Position numbers and translations under genes: made by a program | The notes under the pieces: model-generated | Databases searched by the model: none | Told to the model about the DNA's origin: nothing | The model's input: the letters and a program-made list of their open reading frames with translations, nothing else | Virus record (IMG/VR): IMGVR_UViG_3300045971_000258 | Span: 1-35,106 of that record | Length of the DNA: 35,106 bases | Direction: 5' to 3' (one strand) | Source of the DNA: a virus | In this document: positions 1 to 6,417 of the stretch, in pieces | Position numbering within the stretch: position 1 is the first letter of the stretch | How the letters are laid out: each line of letters opens with the position of its first letter

Positions 1-161
1 TTTGTTTCCAAATCAGTGTTCTTACGTTGTTCATTTTCTTCCCTTTTCTTTGCCCATACTTTACGCAAGTCATAGCTCCTATAATTTGAGCTTTGGTTCA
101 CAGGCTTTTCACTTGTCTTGTGATACGGCCTTTTAGGAGTTTCTGACTTGCTATCGTTCAT
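1..161 (-). CDS. Unknown small basic phage protein, C-terminus cut by window edge
   Basis: Reading from the ATG at 161 gives 53 codons with no stop before the left edge, so the gene is partial. The visible N-terminus (MNDSKSETPKRPYHKTSEKP) is hydrophilic and rich in K, R, S, Q and N, ending in a charged KKREENEQRK stretch; no domain is recognised. The start is supported by an ATGA overlap with the stop codon of the upstream gene, the same coupling seen elsewhere in this block. It is the last visible member of the small-gene operon that starts near 1451. Function unknown. Confidence 0.6.
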   Translation of the reverse strand, partial: MNDSKSETPKRPYHKTSEKPVNQSSNYRSYDLRKVWAKKREENEQRKNTDLET

Positions 162-433
162 TTCTTTTTAGCTTTGTATTTGTTATTGTCTCTGTTCTTC
201 AACTGAGTCTCCTTCAACTCAACGTTGTTTACACGGAATGGCAATTCCTTGTCTATCCGCGCCATACACACGTTGCCTTTACCTCTGCCCCTGTTGTTGA
301 ACTGCTCTGTGCTAACCCACCAGTCGTGCCACTCAGCGTATGTAAACTCGATTTTGTAGCCAAAGCGTGAGCAACCACCACGCCAGTTATTGAAGTCTGT
401 GACTGTTGGTTCATTGTTTTTCATTTTCGTCAC
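158..433 (-). CDS. Unknown phage protein with WHDWW motif (91 aa)
   Basis: No named family is recognised with certainty. The protein is rich in aromatic and basic residues, with FTYAEWHDWWVST around residues 29-41 and a basic C-terminus (NNKYKAKKK). The pattern W-H-x-W-W followed by a basic loop and an ARIDK...PFRVNNV segment is familiar from small phage proteins found near HNH/AP2-type DNA-binding proteins, so a nucleic-acid role is possible, but that is inference. It has a strong ribosome binding site (AAGGAG, 8 bases before ATG). Its start overlaps the end of the preceding 143-aa gene by 23 bases and its stop overlaps the next ATG, so translation is probably coupled. Confidence 0.75.
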   Translation of the reverse strand: MTKMKNNEPTVTDFNNWRGGCSRFGYKIEFTYAEWHDWWVSTEQFNNRGRGKGNVCMARIDKELPFRVNNVELKETQLKNRDNNKYKAKKK

Positions 434-842
434 TCCTTACTTCACCACTACGTGGCCTGCCGCGTGGATATGACAATTTGTAGTTCAATGCGTGTTGCAG
501 CATCAAGTGCATTTGCTCCAAATCGTCTGGATCAATGATTGGCTTGCCATTGATTTTGATTTCACTAAGTTGTGCTTCAACCCAATCAGCTTGGGACTTG
601 ATTACTGTCTTGTATAGGTCGTAGATTGATGGGCGTTCCCCATCCTTCTTTGCCTTATACCGTGCTGCATACTCTTTCTTCTTTTCGTATGTAATGCTGC
701 CTTGCTCAATCCTTGCGCAGACAATGCAACGTCCAGACTTCTTGTAGCGGGTTGTTGGTGTGTGTCCTTTTTGGCACGGATTCTTTTCATCCAAGTATTT
801 GTTATCTGGATTGTTTCTTACTCGTGTGTTATCTGTTGTCAT
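411..842 (-). CDS. Unknown phage protein with zinc-knuckle-like CxxxH...CxxC motif (143 aa)
   Basis: Near the N-terminus (about residues 23-42) C-Q-K-G-H is followed 13 residues later by C-I-V-C, a CxxxH-CxxC arrangement like the small zinc-binding knuckles attached to phage HNH nucleases and DNA-binding proteins. No HNH core follows; the rest is charged (KKKEYAARYKAKKDGERP), then an alpha-helical region with a repeated L/M-rich segment near 108-120. The start has a clear AAGGAAAC ribosome binding site. It is the third gene of the operon below 1451, three bases after the 68-aa gene. A metal-binding nucleic-acid role is inferred only from the motif. Confidence 0.75.
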   Translation of the reverse strand: MTTDNTRVRNNPDNKYLDEKNPCQKGHTPTTRYKKSGRCIVCARIEQGSITYEKKKEYAARYKAKKDGERPSIYDLYKTVIKSQADWVEAQLSEIKINGKPIIDPDDLEQMHLMLQHALNYKLSYPRGRPRSGEVRSDENEKQ

Positions 843-845
843 TGC

Positions 846-1052
846 TTAGTTTCCTTTTTCTACCAAGTAAAACATTGATGATGCTTGTCTTACTCTTGAT
901 GTGATTAGTGAATCTATTTCTCGTTCCGTCATATTCAACGACTTTTCTCTTGCTGTAAACAATGTGAGAAGTGTTTGATCTGACAGAGTAGCTTTTGGGT
1001 ATTGCTTAGTGAATTCCGCTTTGATTTTGTCTAATGTGATTTCGTTGCTCAT
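846..1052 (-). CDS. Unknown 68-aa phage protein
   Basis: A small, mostly helical, charged protein (MSNEITLDKIKAEFTKQYP...) with no recognised domain, membrane segment or signal peptide. The ATG is preceded by GGGAG inside the end of the upstream 131-aa gene, with only three bases between that stop and this ATG, so it is part of the same operon and probably translationally coupled. Residues 40-60 (MTEREIDSLITSRVRQASSM) could form a helix. Function unknown. Confidence 0.65.
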   Translation of the reverse strand: MSNEITLDKIKAEFTKQYPKATLSDQTLLTLFTAREKSLNMTEREIDSLITSRVRQASSMFYLVEKGN

Positions 1053-1055
1053 CGC

Positions 1056-1451
1056 TCAATCTCCCAATGCCGCTGCTATGGACCTGAATATTTTTACGGA
1101 TTCTTCCATCTGCGCTAAGTGGTGCTTCAAGTAAATCTTCGTAAGCTCTACGTTGTCCATATTTGCAACGTCCTCTATGCCTTGTTTGGATAGAAAGCCT
1201 TTTAGCTTTTGGTGTGTGAGTTTGATACCTGTCATTTGTGCTTTCTTGATTTGCAAGCCTTCTTTCATACATTCAATTCCGAATTCGTACATCTCTGCGT
1301 AGTACGCTGTAATCTTGTCTGCGCCAAGTGTTGCTTGTGCTGCATACAGAATCTCGCGTGGGTAGAGTTCCGTCTTAATGTCTACGAGTTCATCGTCGTT
1401 TGTTGTACCAGTTGCCCAGCTTGACTTTAGTTTGCGTGTTATATCTTTCAT
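1056..1451 (-). CDS. Unknown 131-aa phage protein, first gene of the left operon
   Basis: No family recognised. The protein is predicted largely helical, with a central KLTHQKLKGFLSKQGIEDVANM stretch and a C-terminal helix (KIFRSIAAALGD). The start is preceded by AGGGATAAG. It is the first gene after the TAAATA-type promoter element at 1499-1504 and the terminator at 1563-1594, so it opens a transcription unit running 1451 to 1: 131 aa, 68 aa, 143 aa, 91 aa and the partial gene. A 61-codon reading frame overlapping its start and running through the terminator is not credible. Confidence 0.7.
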   Translation of the reverse strand: MKDITRKLKSSWATGTTNDDELVDIKTELYPREILYAAQATLGADKITAYYAEMYEFGIECMKEGLQIKKAQMTGIKLTHQKLKGFLSKQGIEDVANMDNVELTKIYLKHHLAQMEESVKIFRSIAAALGD

Positions 1452-1498
1452 AATTACTTATCCCTTTAGTTATGTGCTTTATTTTTATTGCACAAAAG

Positions 1499-1504
1499 TA
1501 TTTA
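1499..1504 (-). promoter_or_regulatory. TAAATA-type (late-like) promoter element
   Basis: On the minus strand this reads CATAAATACTTTTGTG, close to the consensus GCWTAAATACTTTG shared by about a dozen intergenic sites in the window. It lies 47 bases upstream of the ATG at 1451 and just after the terminator at 1563-1594, the terminator-promoter-gene order expected for a new transcription unit. No standard -35 box was recognised. Assigning it to a phage-specific sigma factor or late regulator is inference. Confidence 0.55.
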
Positions 1505-1562
1505 TGATATTTGGGGAAAATAGTGCTCAAATAGCTTGATTTCCTTGTCTTTTTCAGACAAG

Positions 1563-1594
1563 AAAAAACCCCCAAGTATTGCTACGAGGGGGTT
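1563..1594 (-). terminator. Rho-independent terminator
   Basis: On the minus strand the stem AACCCCC/GGGGGTT (1588-1594 with 1567-1573, 14-base loop) is followed by an uninterrupted T run (1563-1568 as A on the plus strand). It ends the helicase-like / 82-aa / 42-aa transcription unit. Confidence 0.85.
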
Positions 1595-1649
1595 AAGGGT
1601 CTTAGGGATTTTGAAAAGTAATTAAAAGAAACTGTAGGCTTATGACTTC

Positions 1650-1778
1650 CTACAAAGTATTTATGCCTTGCATCTGTTCTATGCCTAATTCTTCTCTCAT
1701 TTGTGATATATGTATGTGATAGTCTTTTTGCTCATCAAAGAAATCAAGATATTTGTTGACGATGCCAAGTGACTTCAT
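1650..1778 (-). CDS. Small unknown phage protein (42 aa)
   Basis: An open frame of 42 codons starts at the ATG at 1778, which overlaps the TGA of the upstream 82-aa gene as ATGA, the same coupling used by neighbouring genes. The product begins MKSLGIVNKYLDFFDEQKDY and is hydrophilic and probably helical. Codon use looks like its neighbours and the operon leaves no gap. The end of the gene overlaps a weak inverted repeat (TGTAGG at 1633-1638, CCTACA at 1649-1654), and a TAAATACTTTG sequence (1658-1663) lies inside the coding part. Function unknown; confidence rests on position and start overlap. Confidence 0.5.
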   Translation of the reverse strand: MKSLGIVNKYLDFFDEQKDYHIHISQMREELGIEQMQGINTL

Positions 1779-2023
1779 ATGACAACTGACAGCCTCTCCA
1801 ATTTGCAATACATCTTTTGCCATTCTTCAAAGTTTAAGTGTTGAACATATTCTGGATATTCGTATTCTTTTTCTAACTTGTAAATGTCATACACACTATA
1901 GACACCAAGTAAGTATCTCTGCTTTATTGTTCTTTGCACCTTTAGCAGTGCACCATTTACACCATAGTCTTTACCTGTAAGTTCAAACAGAACTTTGATT
2001 TGGTCAAATGTTAACTTAGACAT
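1775..2023 (-). CDS. Unknown phage protein (82 aa) downstream of helicase-like gene
   Basis: Two in-frame ATGs lie at 2029 and 2023. The ribosome binding site AAGGAG is only 2 bases from the first but 8 from the second, so 2023 (MSKLTFDQIK) is the likely start. The protein is rich in Y, K, L and E (YDIYKLEKEYEYPEY) and probably helical; no domain is recognised. It overlaps the end of the helicase-like gene by 8 bases and is followed by the 42-aa gene through an ATGA overlap. Function unknown, perhaps related to the helicase by operon membership (inference). Confidence 0.7.
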   Translation of the reverse strand: MSKLTFDQIKVLFELTGKDYGVNGALLKVQRTIKQRYLLGVYSVYDIYKLEKEYEYPEYVQHLNFEEWQKMYCKLERLSVVI

Positions 2024-3398
2024 TTGCATTCTCCTTTTGACGTGCTCTGTATAGCTTGCTTCTTTCAGTTGATGTAAGAGCAGGCTTCTTGCGTCCTTTG
2101 ATTTCCTTGTAACCTACGTCGATGAATAGTTTTGTATCATTGTCTTTATCCCTACAAACGTTCCATAAAAAGTAATCCATAAAGTTCTTAAATGCGTTGT
2201 TGTCCAATACAAATACTGTCACTGTATCTGCACAATCTTGCATTCTTAAAGATGTACGCATTAGCACTTGATAGAACAGGTATGTTGAGAATGCAGAGTT
2301 GATTTCATCTTCATTCATTTCAATTTCTTGGTATAGGAATAATGCAAATTCTTTGCTTGGGTTTAGTGCACTTTCTAAACTTACTGCTTTGTAATTCGTT
2401 AGTCCGTTCATTCCGTGTACGTTATGAGTAAGTATCTTTTCATTGCTTAAAGACTTTTTATTGATTGAATTGCGCAGACGTAAGATGCCTTCAATTTTGT
2501 TTTCTTTGCAGTAGTTTTCAACGTAAGCGTGGTACTTGTCCATCACTTCATCAAATCGTTTGTCCTTTTGCTTATACATACTCCAATTCATCGCTTCTGC
2601 GACACGTACTTCAATAGGTAGTGTTCGCTTGTTGAACTGATGTGTGTATTCATACTTTACTTCGTGATAGTCAAACCAGTAAGCCATAAAGGTTTTGCTA
2701 AATGCTGCCGCTGCAATATGCAATGACTTCCAATCTAAGACTGTTTCTATCTTTAGCATTTGCGGGAACTCAGCACTCTCTACAGTTTTGTCTTTAAGGC
2801 GTTTGTATTGATTTGCTCGTGTATAAGTGCTCCAGCTTTTGTGCTGTAGGCTATGTACTTCGTTGATTTGGCTGGTGAAGTTATCACTCTGTTCATAGTT
2901 AGCTTCAACCAATAGAAACGGAACATCATCATCTAAGTTTGTATTTGCTGGTAAGTTGATTAGTGAACTCCAGTCAATACTGCTGTTTTTTGCTTTGTAC
3001 TTGATTACACGAAATGGATTGATTACTTCGTCAATGATTAAGTGCCAGTGCTGTTTGATGTTTGCATCAATGCTCATTCGCAACCACGCTTCGTGTGTAA
3101 TGCAAATGACTGATCCCATATCGCATTGAAGTAACTGCTTAATCAGTTCTTTTGATACTTCAGTTCTGGAGTCATCTGCTTGCTTATTTGAGTTGATCTT
3201 AATGAATTTAGTGCTTCTGGGAAGTGTTTTTTGTAAGTCAGCTTCATATTGATCTTGTAGACGAGTACTTGGTACAACTAAGAGCACCAATTGCTTGTTC
3301 TCTACTAGTTGTTTGATCTTTGGGTATATACCAGAAGTGGTTTTGCCTTCACCTGCTCCGCGAGCATCAATGGTGATATGTGTTTGATGAGTTGTCAT
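2016..3398 (-). CDS. SF2-type (DEAD/DEAH-like) helicase or ATPase, phage replication/recombination (460 aa)
   Basis: The frame is open upstream to 3557, but the credible start is the ATG at 3398 (MTTHQTHITIDARGAGEGKT), with an AAAAGGA ribosome binding site and motif I directly after. Motifs seen: a P-loop-like RGAGEGKTT at residues 13-21, with R where most SF2 proteins have A; a motif Ia-like VVPSTRLQDQYEADL near 42-56; a motif II-like LIIDEV near 120; and a motif VI-like QVLMRTSLRM close to the C-terminus. This layout fits SF2 helicases acting on phage DNA or RNA. The C-terminal RSKLYRARQKENANV tail is basic. It heads a transcription unit with the 82-aa and 42-aa genes and has a 130-base leader with strong RNA structure. 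Substrate unknown. Confidence 0.7.
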   Translation of the reverse strand: MTTHQTHITIDARGAGEGKTTSGIYPKIKQLVENKQLVLLVVPSTRLQDQYEADLQKTLPRSTKFIKINSNKQADDSRTEVSKELIKQLLQCDMGSVICITHEAWLRMSIDANIKQHWHLIIDEVINPFRVIKYKAKNSSIDWSSLINLPANTNLDDDVPFLLVEANYEQSDNFTSQINEVHSLQHKSWSTYTRANQYKRLKDKTVESAEFPQMLKIETVLDWKSLHIAAAAFSKTFMAYWFDYHEVKYEYTHQFNKRTLPIEVRVAEAMNWSMYKQKDKRFDEVMDKYHAYVENYCKENKIEGILRLRNSINKKSLSNEKILTHNVHGMNGLTNYKAVSLESALNPSKEFALFLYQEIEMNEDEINSAFSTYLFYQVLMRTSLRMQDCADTVTVFVLDNNAFKNFMDYFLWNVCRDKDNDTKLFIDVGYKEIKGRKKPALTSTERSKLYRARQKENANV

Positions 3399-3438
3399 AT
3401 AAATCCTTTTTAGTTGGCTATTTGCGTCTAATTCCCCT

Positions 3439-3478
3439 CTGAGAATGGGTGTAAGTGATGTTCTCAGGCACCACTTAC
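3439..3478 (-). promoter_or_regulatory. Candidate H-type RNA pseudoknot in the 5' leader of the helicase-like gene
   Basis: In the minus-strand RNA, GUAAGUG (3478-3472), four bases, CUGAGAA (3467-3461), three bases, CACUUAC (3457-3451), five bases, UUCUCAG (3445-3439) are arranged A-B-A'-B' with two perfect 7-bp stems and loops of 4, 3 and 5 bases. That is a textbook H-type pseudoknot. It lies 40 bases upstream of the ATG at 3398, between the putative promoter and the ribosome binding site, and is followed by a purine run AGGGGAA. It matches no riboswitch class I can name. A role in translation or transcription control is inferred. Confidence 0.5.
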
Positions 3479-3503
3479 TTGAACTAAAACGGATAGCAAT
3501 TGC

Positions 3504-3535
3504 AGAACGGCTTTCGCCGTCTACAAATTTATTTA
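3504..3535 (-). promoter_or_regulatory. TAAATA promoter element with GAAA-tetraloop hairpin at the RNA 5' end
   Basis: The minus strand reads GCATAAATAAATTTGTAG at 3530-3535 and around it, matching the shared TAAATA element. About 10 bases downstream begins a hairpin ACGGC-GAAA-GCCGT (3520-3507, extendable with a bulge to 3504-3522), a GNRA tetraloop. If transcription starts 6-10 bases after TAAATA, the RNA would begin with this hairpin and continue into the pseudoknot, giving a leader of about 125 bases for the gene starting at 3398. Confidence 0.45.
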
Positions 3536-3680
3536 TGCAAACCCAAAACGAACCCAAATATTTCTACATAAAACGCAACGAATTCACGTATAAGCTTTAC
3601 GAAAAATCGTTGCATACAAAAACTGTCCTAAGAGCACGCCCAACACTATAAATTGATGTGAGTCAAGAAATGGCAATCGC
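3536..3680. other. AT-rich non-coding spacer with inverted repeat
   Basis: No credible gene on either strand; the plus-strand frame over this stretch crosses the structured leader and has no ribosome binding site. It contains an inverted repeat GCAACGA (3575-3581) / TCGTTGC (3607-3613) with an inner ACGA-AAAA-TCGT, which could be an operator. Otherwise nothing recognised. Confidence 0.4.
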
Positions 3681-3706
3681 AAAAAAGCCCCATTTAAGGG
3701 GCTTTT
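3681..3706 (-). terminator. Rho-independent terminator (symmetrical)
   Basis: AAAAGCCCC (3683-3691), six-base loop, GGGGCTTTT (3698-3706). On the minus strand the stem is followed by six T, so it ends the 143-aa gene at 3744-4175. The A/T flanks on both sides could also stop plus-strand transcription, but no plus-strand gene lies upstream. A second small stem AGCTAC-CAAT-GTAGCT (3741-3726) sits between the stop codon and this terminator. Confidence 0.85.
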
Positions 3707-3743
3707 GAGCGTTTTATTGACGCGAAGCTACATTGGTAGCTAC

Positions 3744-4175
3744 TTACTTTTTCTGTGCTGTTTTAGGGCTGTTTTGAGCAGTTTCTGGTGCACTTTCAGC
3801 CACTTCAGTTGCCTTTTTGCTCACTTTCGCAGCTCTTTTCGTAGCATTGAAGTAAACATCTAGTTCACCCGCTAATGCTGCCTTCTTAGCACTCTCAAAC
3901 AGTTTGATTGCGTCAGCAGCATTTGCTAGTTGGTAGCTTGGGTTTGCTTTGTTCAGTTGCGAAGGGCCATTCTTCAAAGTTACAACGAACACGTCCCCAA
4001 TCTTCTTAAAGCAGTAGCCCTTGTCCTTGCCATCCAAAAGCAACTTAACTTGCTCGTCTGCTACTTTGGCAAACTTCATCTGCGCTGCCTTAACTGGATC
4101 AGTCTTAGCTGTTTGCTTGAAGTAGGGAGTTGCGATCTTGTTGATTGATGTGAAAAAGTCAATTGCTGTAGCCAT
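3744..4175 (-). CDS. Small lysine/alanine-rich phage protein, probable paralogue of the 29292-29717 product (143 aa)
   Basis: No named family. A compact N-terminal part (GDVFVVTLKNGPSQL around 60-74) is followed by a helix with SAKKAALAGELD near 95-106 and a basic, low-complexity tail ending SPKTAQKK. The same plan, including SAIKAVLDGDFD and a K/A-rich tail, occurs in the 141-aa protein at 29292-29717, so the two look like diverged paralogues. The basic tail would suit nucleic-acid binding (inference). It is a single-gene unit: ribosome binding site AAGGAC, own terminator, and a roughly 130-base leader containing a -10-like TATAAA (minus, near 4281-4286) and imperfect inverted repeats around 4232-4281. 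Confidence 0.7.
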   Translation of the reverse strand: MATAIDFFTSINKIATPYFKQTAKTDPVKAAQMKFAKVADEQVKLLLDGKDKGYCFKKIGDVFVVTLKNGPSQLNKANPSYQLANAADAIKLFESAKKAALAGELDVYFNATKRAAKVSKKATEVAESAPETAQNSPKTAQKK

Positions 4176-4334
4176 TTTGAAAGTCCTTTAGTTGAACTGC
4201 GTTGTTGCAGTGTCTGTAGTCTGTTGTCAGACTCTCAAAGGATCAACCACTTTAGAATAGTGTGGCTCTTTAGTTGGTCTTTATAGTGTTTGATTCACTT
4301 GTTTTGACCACTTATTCCTATAAGTTGCTGTTTT

Positions 4335-4675
4335 TGCTACAGTTGTCGCAGTTATTGATTGTTCGCAAGTTAGCACCTCCTAACTGTAGCAGCCGCGCCA
4401 CATAACGCTGCAAAGACTGTAGCAAAATTAAAGCAGTGTTTTGAAATTTGGCACTGTAGCAGCGGAGAGCCGCATAAACAGTAGCTTTCTTGCTATGGTT
4501 TTTATTTACAGGAAAAGGGACTGTATTCCTGCATACGAAAAACACTGTATGCATTCACAACACAACCCCGCTACAACCCGCATAAACATTGACCCTGCGT
4601 AAAAACTAAGCACTAACCCCAATGCAAAACTGCTACAGTCAGTTGGGGTGAAAAACAATTTTTCCAACTGTAGCA
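4335..4675. repeat. ACTGTAGCA repeats, candidate integrase arm-type sites or iterons
   Basis: The exact 9-mer ACTGTAGCA occurs on the plus strand at 4383, 4416, 4453 and 4667 and on the minus strand at 4335-4343 and 4631-4639. Shortened TGTAGCA copies follow at 4744-4750 and 4755-4761. Context tends to AACTGTAGCA[AG]. Spacings of 33 and 37 bases separate the first three plus copies. By eye the only other exact copies in the window are the inverted pair at 30432-30462. Short repeats in both orientations beside an integrase fit arm-type binding sites; control or replication iterons are the alternative. Confidence 0.6.
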
Positions 4676-4682
4676 AAACCGC

Positions 4683-4711
4683 TTGTGCCATAACTATTGC
4701 GACATTAAAAT
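4683..4711 (+). promoter_or_regulatory. Possible sigma70 promoter for the integrase
   Basis: TTGTGC (4683-4688), 17 bases, TAAAAT (4706-4711). The -10 box is good (5/6) and the -35 weak (3/6). The predicted RNA would start at about 4718, at the hairpin 4719-4742 (ACACGA...TCGTGT) and the TGTAGCA copies, so a protein bound there could repress int. Inference from sequence only. Confidence 0.35.
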
Positions 4712-4785
4712 GTTTTTAACACGAAGCGCCAAATGCTCGTGTATGTAGCAAAATTGTAGCAATTTTCAACTTTTAGGAACCCAAA

Positions 4786-5883
4786 ATGGCAACCCAAACA
4801 CTACCTGACGGTCTTGTGCTGCGAGGCACAACGTATCACTTACGCTTTATGTTCAAAAGTGTACTCATTACGGAGAGTACAAAGACAAAGAATTTGCGTG
4901 AAGCAGAACGCTATTTGATAAAGAAGAAAGCAGAACTACAAGAAGATATGATGCTTGGCGGAATGAAGATTGGCAAGCTACACGCTGCAATGGACAAGTA
5001 CCTCAAAAGCTATATGACGGAAGAAGCAGCTAAACAGCCTTCCTATGCAATTACCAAGTTTAAGGGCATAGAAGATATGCCACTTAAGAAGGTTGAATCT
5101 GCGCATATAGAAGCAATCATTAAGAGTATGCAAGACACGCACTCAGAAGCAACCATACAAACACATATCAGCTATTGGAATGCCTTTTGCAACTGGTGCA
5201 CAAAGAACAAGTACCACACGCCCCCAAAGATGAGTCGCAAGGGTAATGTAGAAGGTCGTACAAGATGGCTAACAGCAGAAGAACAAGCCAAGTTGCTTGC
5301 TGCACTTGATCCAGCAAAGAACAAACCAAAGCGTAGAGACACTGGCAATCTATATGCACAAGAGAGACACGACTTCGTTGTTATTTTGATGGACACAGGA
5401 CTAAGATTTACAGAAGTTTCAAAGATGACTTGGACACAAGTTGATATAGATAAGAAGGTGTTGTATGTACAGCGCAAGAAGAAAGGTGCACCCGCTACAC
5501 TTGCAATGACAACTCGTGTAAATGAATTATTGGTTAGAAGGCGTGGTATTGATGAGCAGTACATTTTGCCTAAGATGGCTGGTGCTGCGATGAACGGTAC
5601 AAGGTGGATGAAGGATGCACTTGCAAGAGCAGGTATAAGTGAAGCTGATGGTAAGATAAGTCCCCATACGCTACGGCATTCATTCGCTGCCGCAATGATT
5701 CAGAATGGACTTGCGTTAAATGAAGTTCAACACTTGCTTGGACACGCCAACATTCAGCAAACTACACGTTACGCTAAGTTCCGCAAACAAGATGCAACGG
5801 ACAAGGCAGCAGCAATAATGAACAGTCTCGCAACTAAGGTTGAACCCAAGTCAGACAATGTTATCCAAATCAACGCTGCTTAA
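4786..5883 (+). CDS. int: Tyrosine-type site-specific integrase (365 aa)
   Basis: Catalyses phage integration, and excision with helper factors, by tyrosine recombination. The C-terminal catalytic domain (about 160-345) shows all active-site residues: R in TGLRFTEV (about 205), K in the beta-hairpin RKKKGAP (about 230), HTLRH (about 291-295), LLGHAN (about 315-320) and the nucleophile in TTRYAKF (about 328). The N-terminal 60 residues match the arm-binding region of lambda-like integrases, followed by a SAM-like core-binding domain (60-150). Full length for the family and intact. It is transcribed against the structural genes; its stop codon overlaps the stop of the convergent holin-like gene by 4 bases. 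The ribosome binding site is weak (TTTTAGGAACCCAAA before ATG). Confidence 0.95.
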   Translation: MATQTLPDGLVLRGTTYHLRFMFKSVLITESTKTKNLREAERYLIKKKAELQEDMMLGGMKIGKLHAAMDKYLKSYMTEEAAKQPSYAITKFKGIEDMPLKKVESAHIEAIIKSMQDTHSEATIQTHISYWNAFCNWCTKNKYHTPPKMSRKGNVEGRTRWLTAEEQAKLLAALDPAKNKPKRRDTGNLYAQERHDFVVILMDTGLRFTEVSKMTWTQVDIDKKVLYVQRKKKGAPATLAMTTRVNELLVRRRGIDEQYILPKMAGAAMNGTRWMKDALARAGISEADGKISPHTLRHSFAAAMIQNGLALNEVQHLLGHANIQQTTRYAKFRKQDATDKAAAIMNSLATKVEPKSDNVIQINAA

Positions 5884-6173
5884 AGACCAAAGTGAGATAG
5901 AACTTGATGTGATATGAATGTAACTACAGGAGTTCCTACACAAACAATAGCACTCCAAGTCCAGTAGATTTTGTCCACTTTTTTCTCTACTTCAGTAACT
6001 CGCTTATCAACTTCGTCTTTGTGCACAATGTGATTCTTATTTTGTAGGTCTAATGATAGCTTAATTTCAATTAGTGTCTGGTTGATGTGTTTCATTCCTT
6101 CTTCCAATCTAATTAGTCTATCTCTGCTATCGTCGCGTCGTTCTTCTTCACGTCTTGCTTGTGTTATTGTCAT
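5880..6173 (-). CDS. Holin-like coiled-coil protein with one C-terminal membrane segment (97 aa)
   Basis: Residues 1-70 are charged and heptad-like (RLIRLEEGMKHINQTLIEIK, then DEVDKRVTEVEKKVDKI), followed by one hydrophobic segment (YWTWSAIVCVGTPVVTFIS, about 70-88). This topology, cytoplasmic coiled coil plus a single C-terminal transmembrane helix, is that of XhlA-like/phage holin accessory proteins and some single-span holins. The position at the end of the tail block fits a lysis role. It is the last gene of the minus-strand structural unit and converges on int with overlapping stops and no obvious terminator. Assignment by topology and position only. Confidence 0.55.
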   Translation of the reverse strand: MTITQARREEERRDDSRDRLIRLEEGMKHINQTLIEIKLSLDLQNKNHIVHKDEVDKRVTEVEKKVDKIYWTWSAIVCVGTPVVTFISHQVLSHFGL

Positions 6174-6181
6174 AGTCTGCC

Positions 6182-6415
6182 TTACACAATATGTTTTGTG
6201 TTGTCTTTCATTTCAGTTACAACAGCGGTAATCGCAGCATCTAATGCAGTAAGCATCTGAGCTTTAGTCATCAGCAAAGCTGGACTTCCTATGTGAGCGT
6301 GAACAGCTAACTTAAAGTCATTCAAGCTCATCTTCGCGCCAACTTCTGTTTGATTTACAAACAGTTCAATCTCTGGTTCTTGCCATTTGCGGGAAACAAC
6401 GATTTTGGTTTTCAT
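6182..6415 (-). CDS. Unknown phage protein (77 aa) in the tail/lysis block
   Basis: The start is the ATG at 6415 (MKTKIVVSRKWQEPEIELFV), 2 bases after the stop of the upstream 260-aa gene and preceded by AGGAG; the frame is open 13 codons further up but overlaps that gene. The protein looks like a short beta region followed by two helices (SLNDFKLAVHAHIG; TKAQMLTALDAAITAVVTEM). No membrane helix and no recognised family. Co-transcribed with tail proteins and the holin-like gene. Confidence 0.65.
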   Translation of the reverse strand: MKTKIVVSRKWQEPEIELFVNQTEVGAKMSLNDFKLAVHAHIGSPALLMTKAQMLTALDAAITAVVTEMKDNTKHIV

Positions 6416-6417
6416 CT

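Larger units (their letters stand above)
4176..4785. other. 610-base non-coding region upstream of the integrase: candidate attP/control region
   Basis: No credible gene: the two minus-strand frames here (4318-4554, 4506-4691) have no ribosome binding site and run through repeats. The region holds six copies of ACTGTAGCA and two shortened copies, a dyad AGTCTG-TTGT-CAGACT (4217-4232), a hairpin with an 8-bp stem and one bulge (4719-4742), and a perfect dyad AAAATTG-TAG-CAATTTT (4750-4766). Because the integrase 3' end runs into the next gene with no spacer, attP is more likely here than downstream. That is inference; no tRNA fragment was recognised as a core. Confidence 0.5.

Noticed and set aside
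1390-1575. 61-codon minus-strand frame
   Set aside because: Runs through the terminator and promoter element and overlaps a better-supported gene in another frame.
1633-1654. Second terminator TGTAGG...CCTACA after the 42-aa gene
   Set aside because: Only a 6-bp stem with a 10-base loop and an interrupted T run; the terminator at 1563-1594 is sufficient.
3399-3557. 53-codon N-terminal extension of the helicase-like protein
   Set aside because: The frame is open by chance but contains the pseudoknot, the GAAA hairpin and the promoter element, has no ribosome binding site, and the ATG at 3398 has a good one just before the P-loop.
4503-4508. TAAATA on the minus strand upstream of int
   Set aside because: Poor flanking match and no gene start within 300 bases downstream on that strand.
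4318-4691. Two minus-strand frames upstream of int
   Set aside because: No ribosome binding site, composition unlike neighbouring genes, and they run through the ACTGTAGCA repeats.
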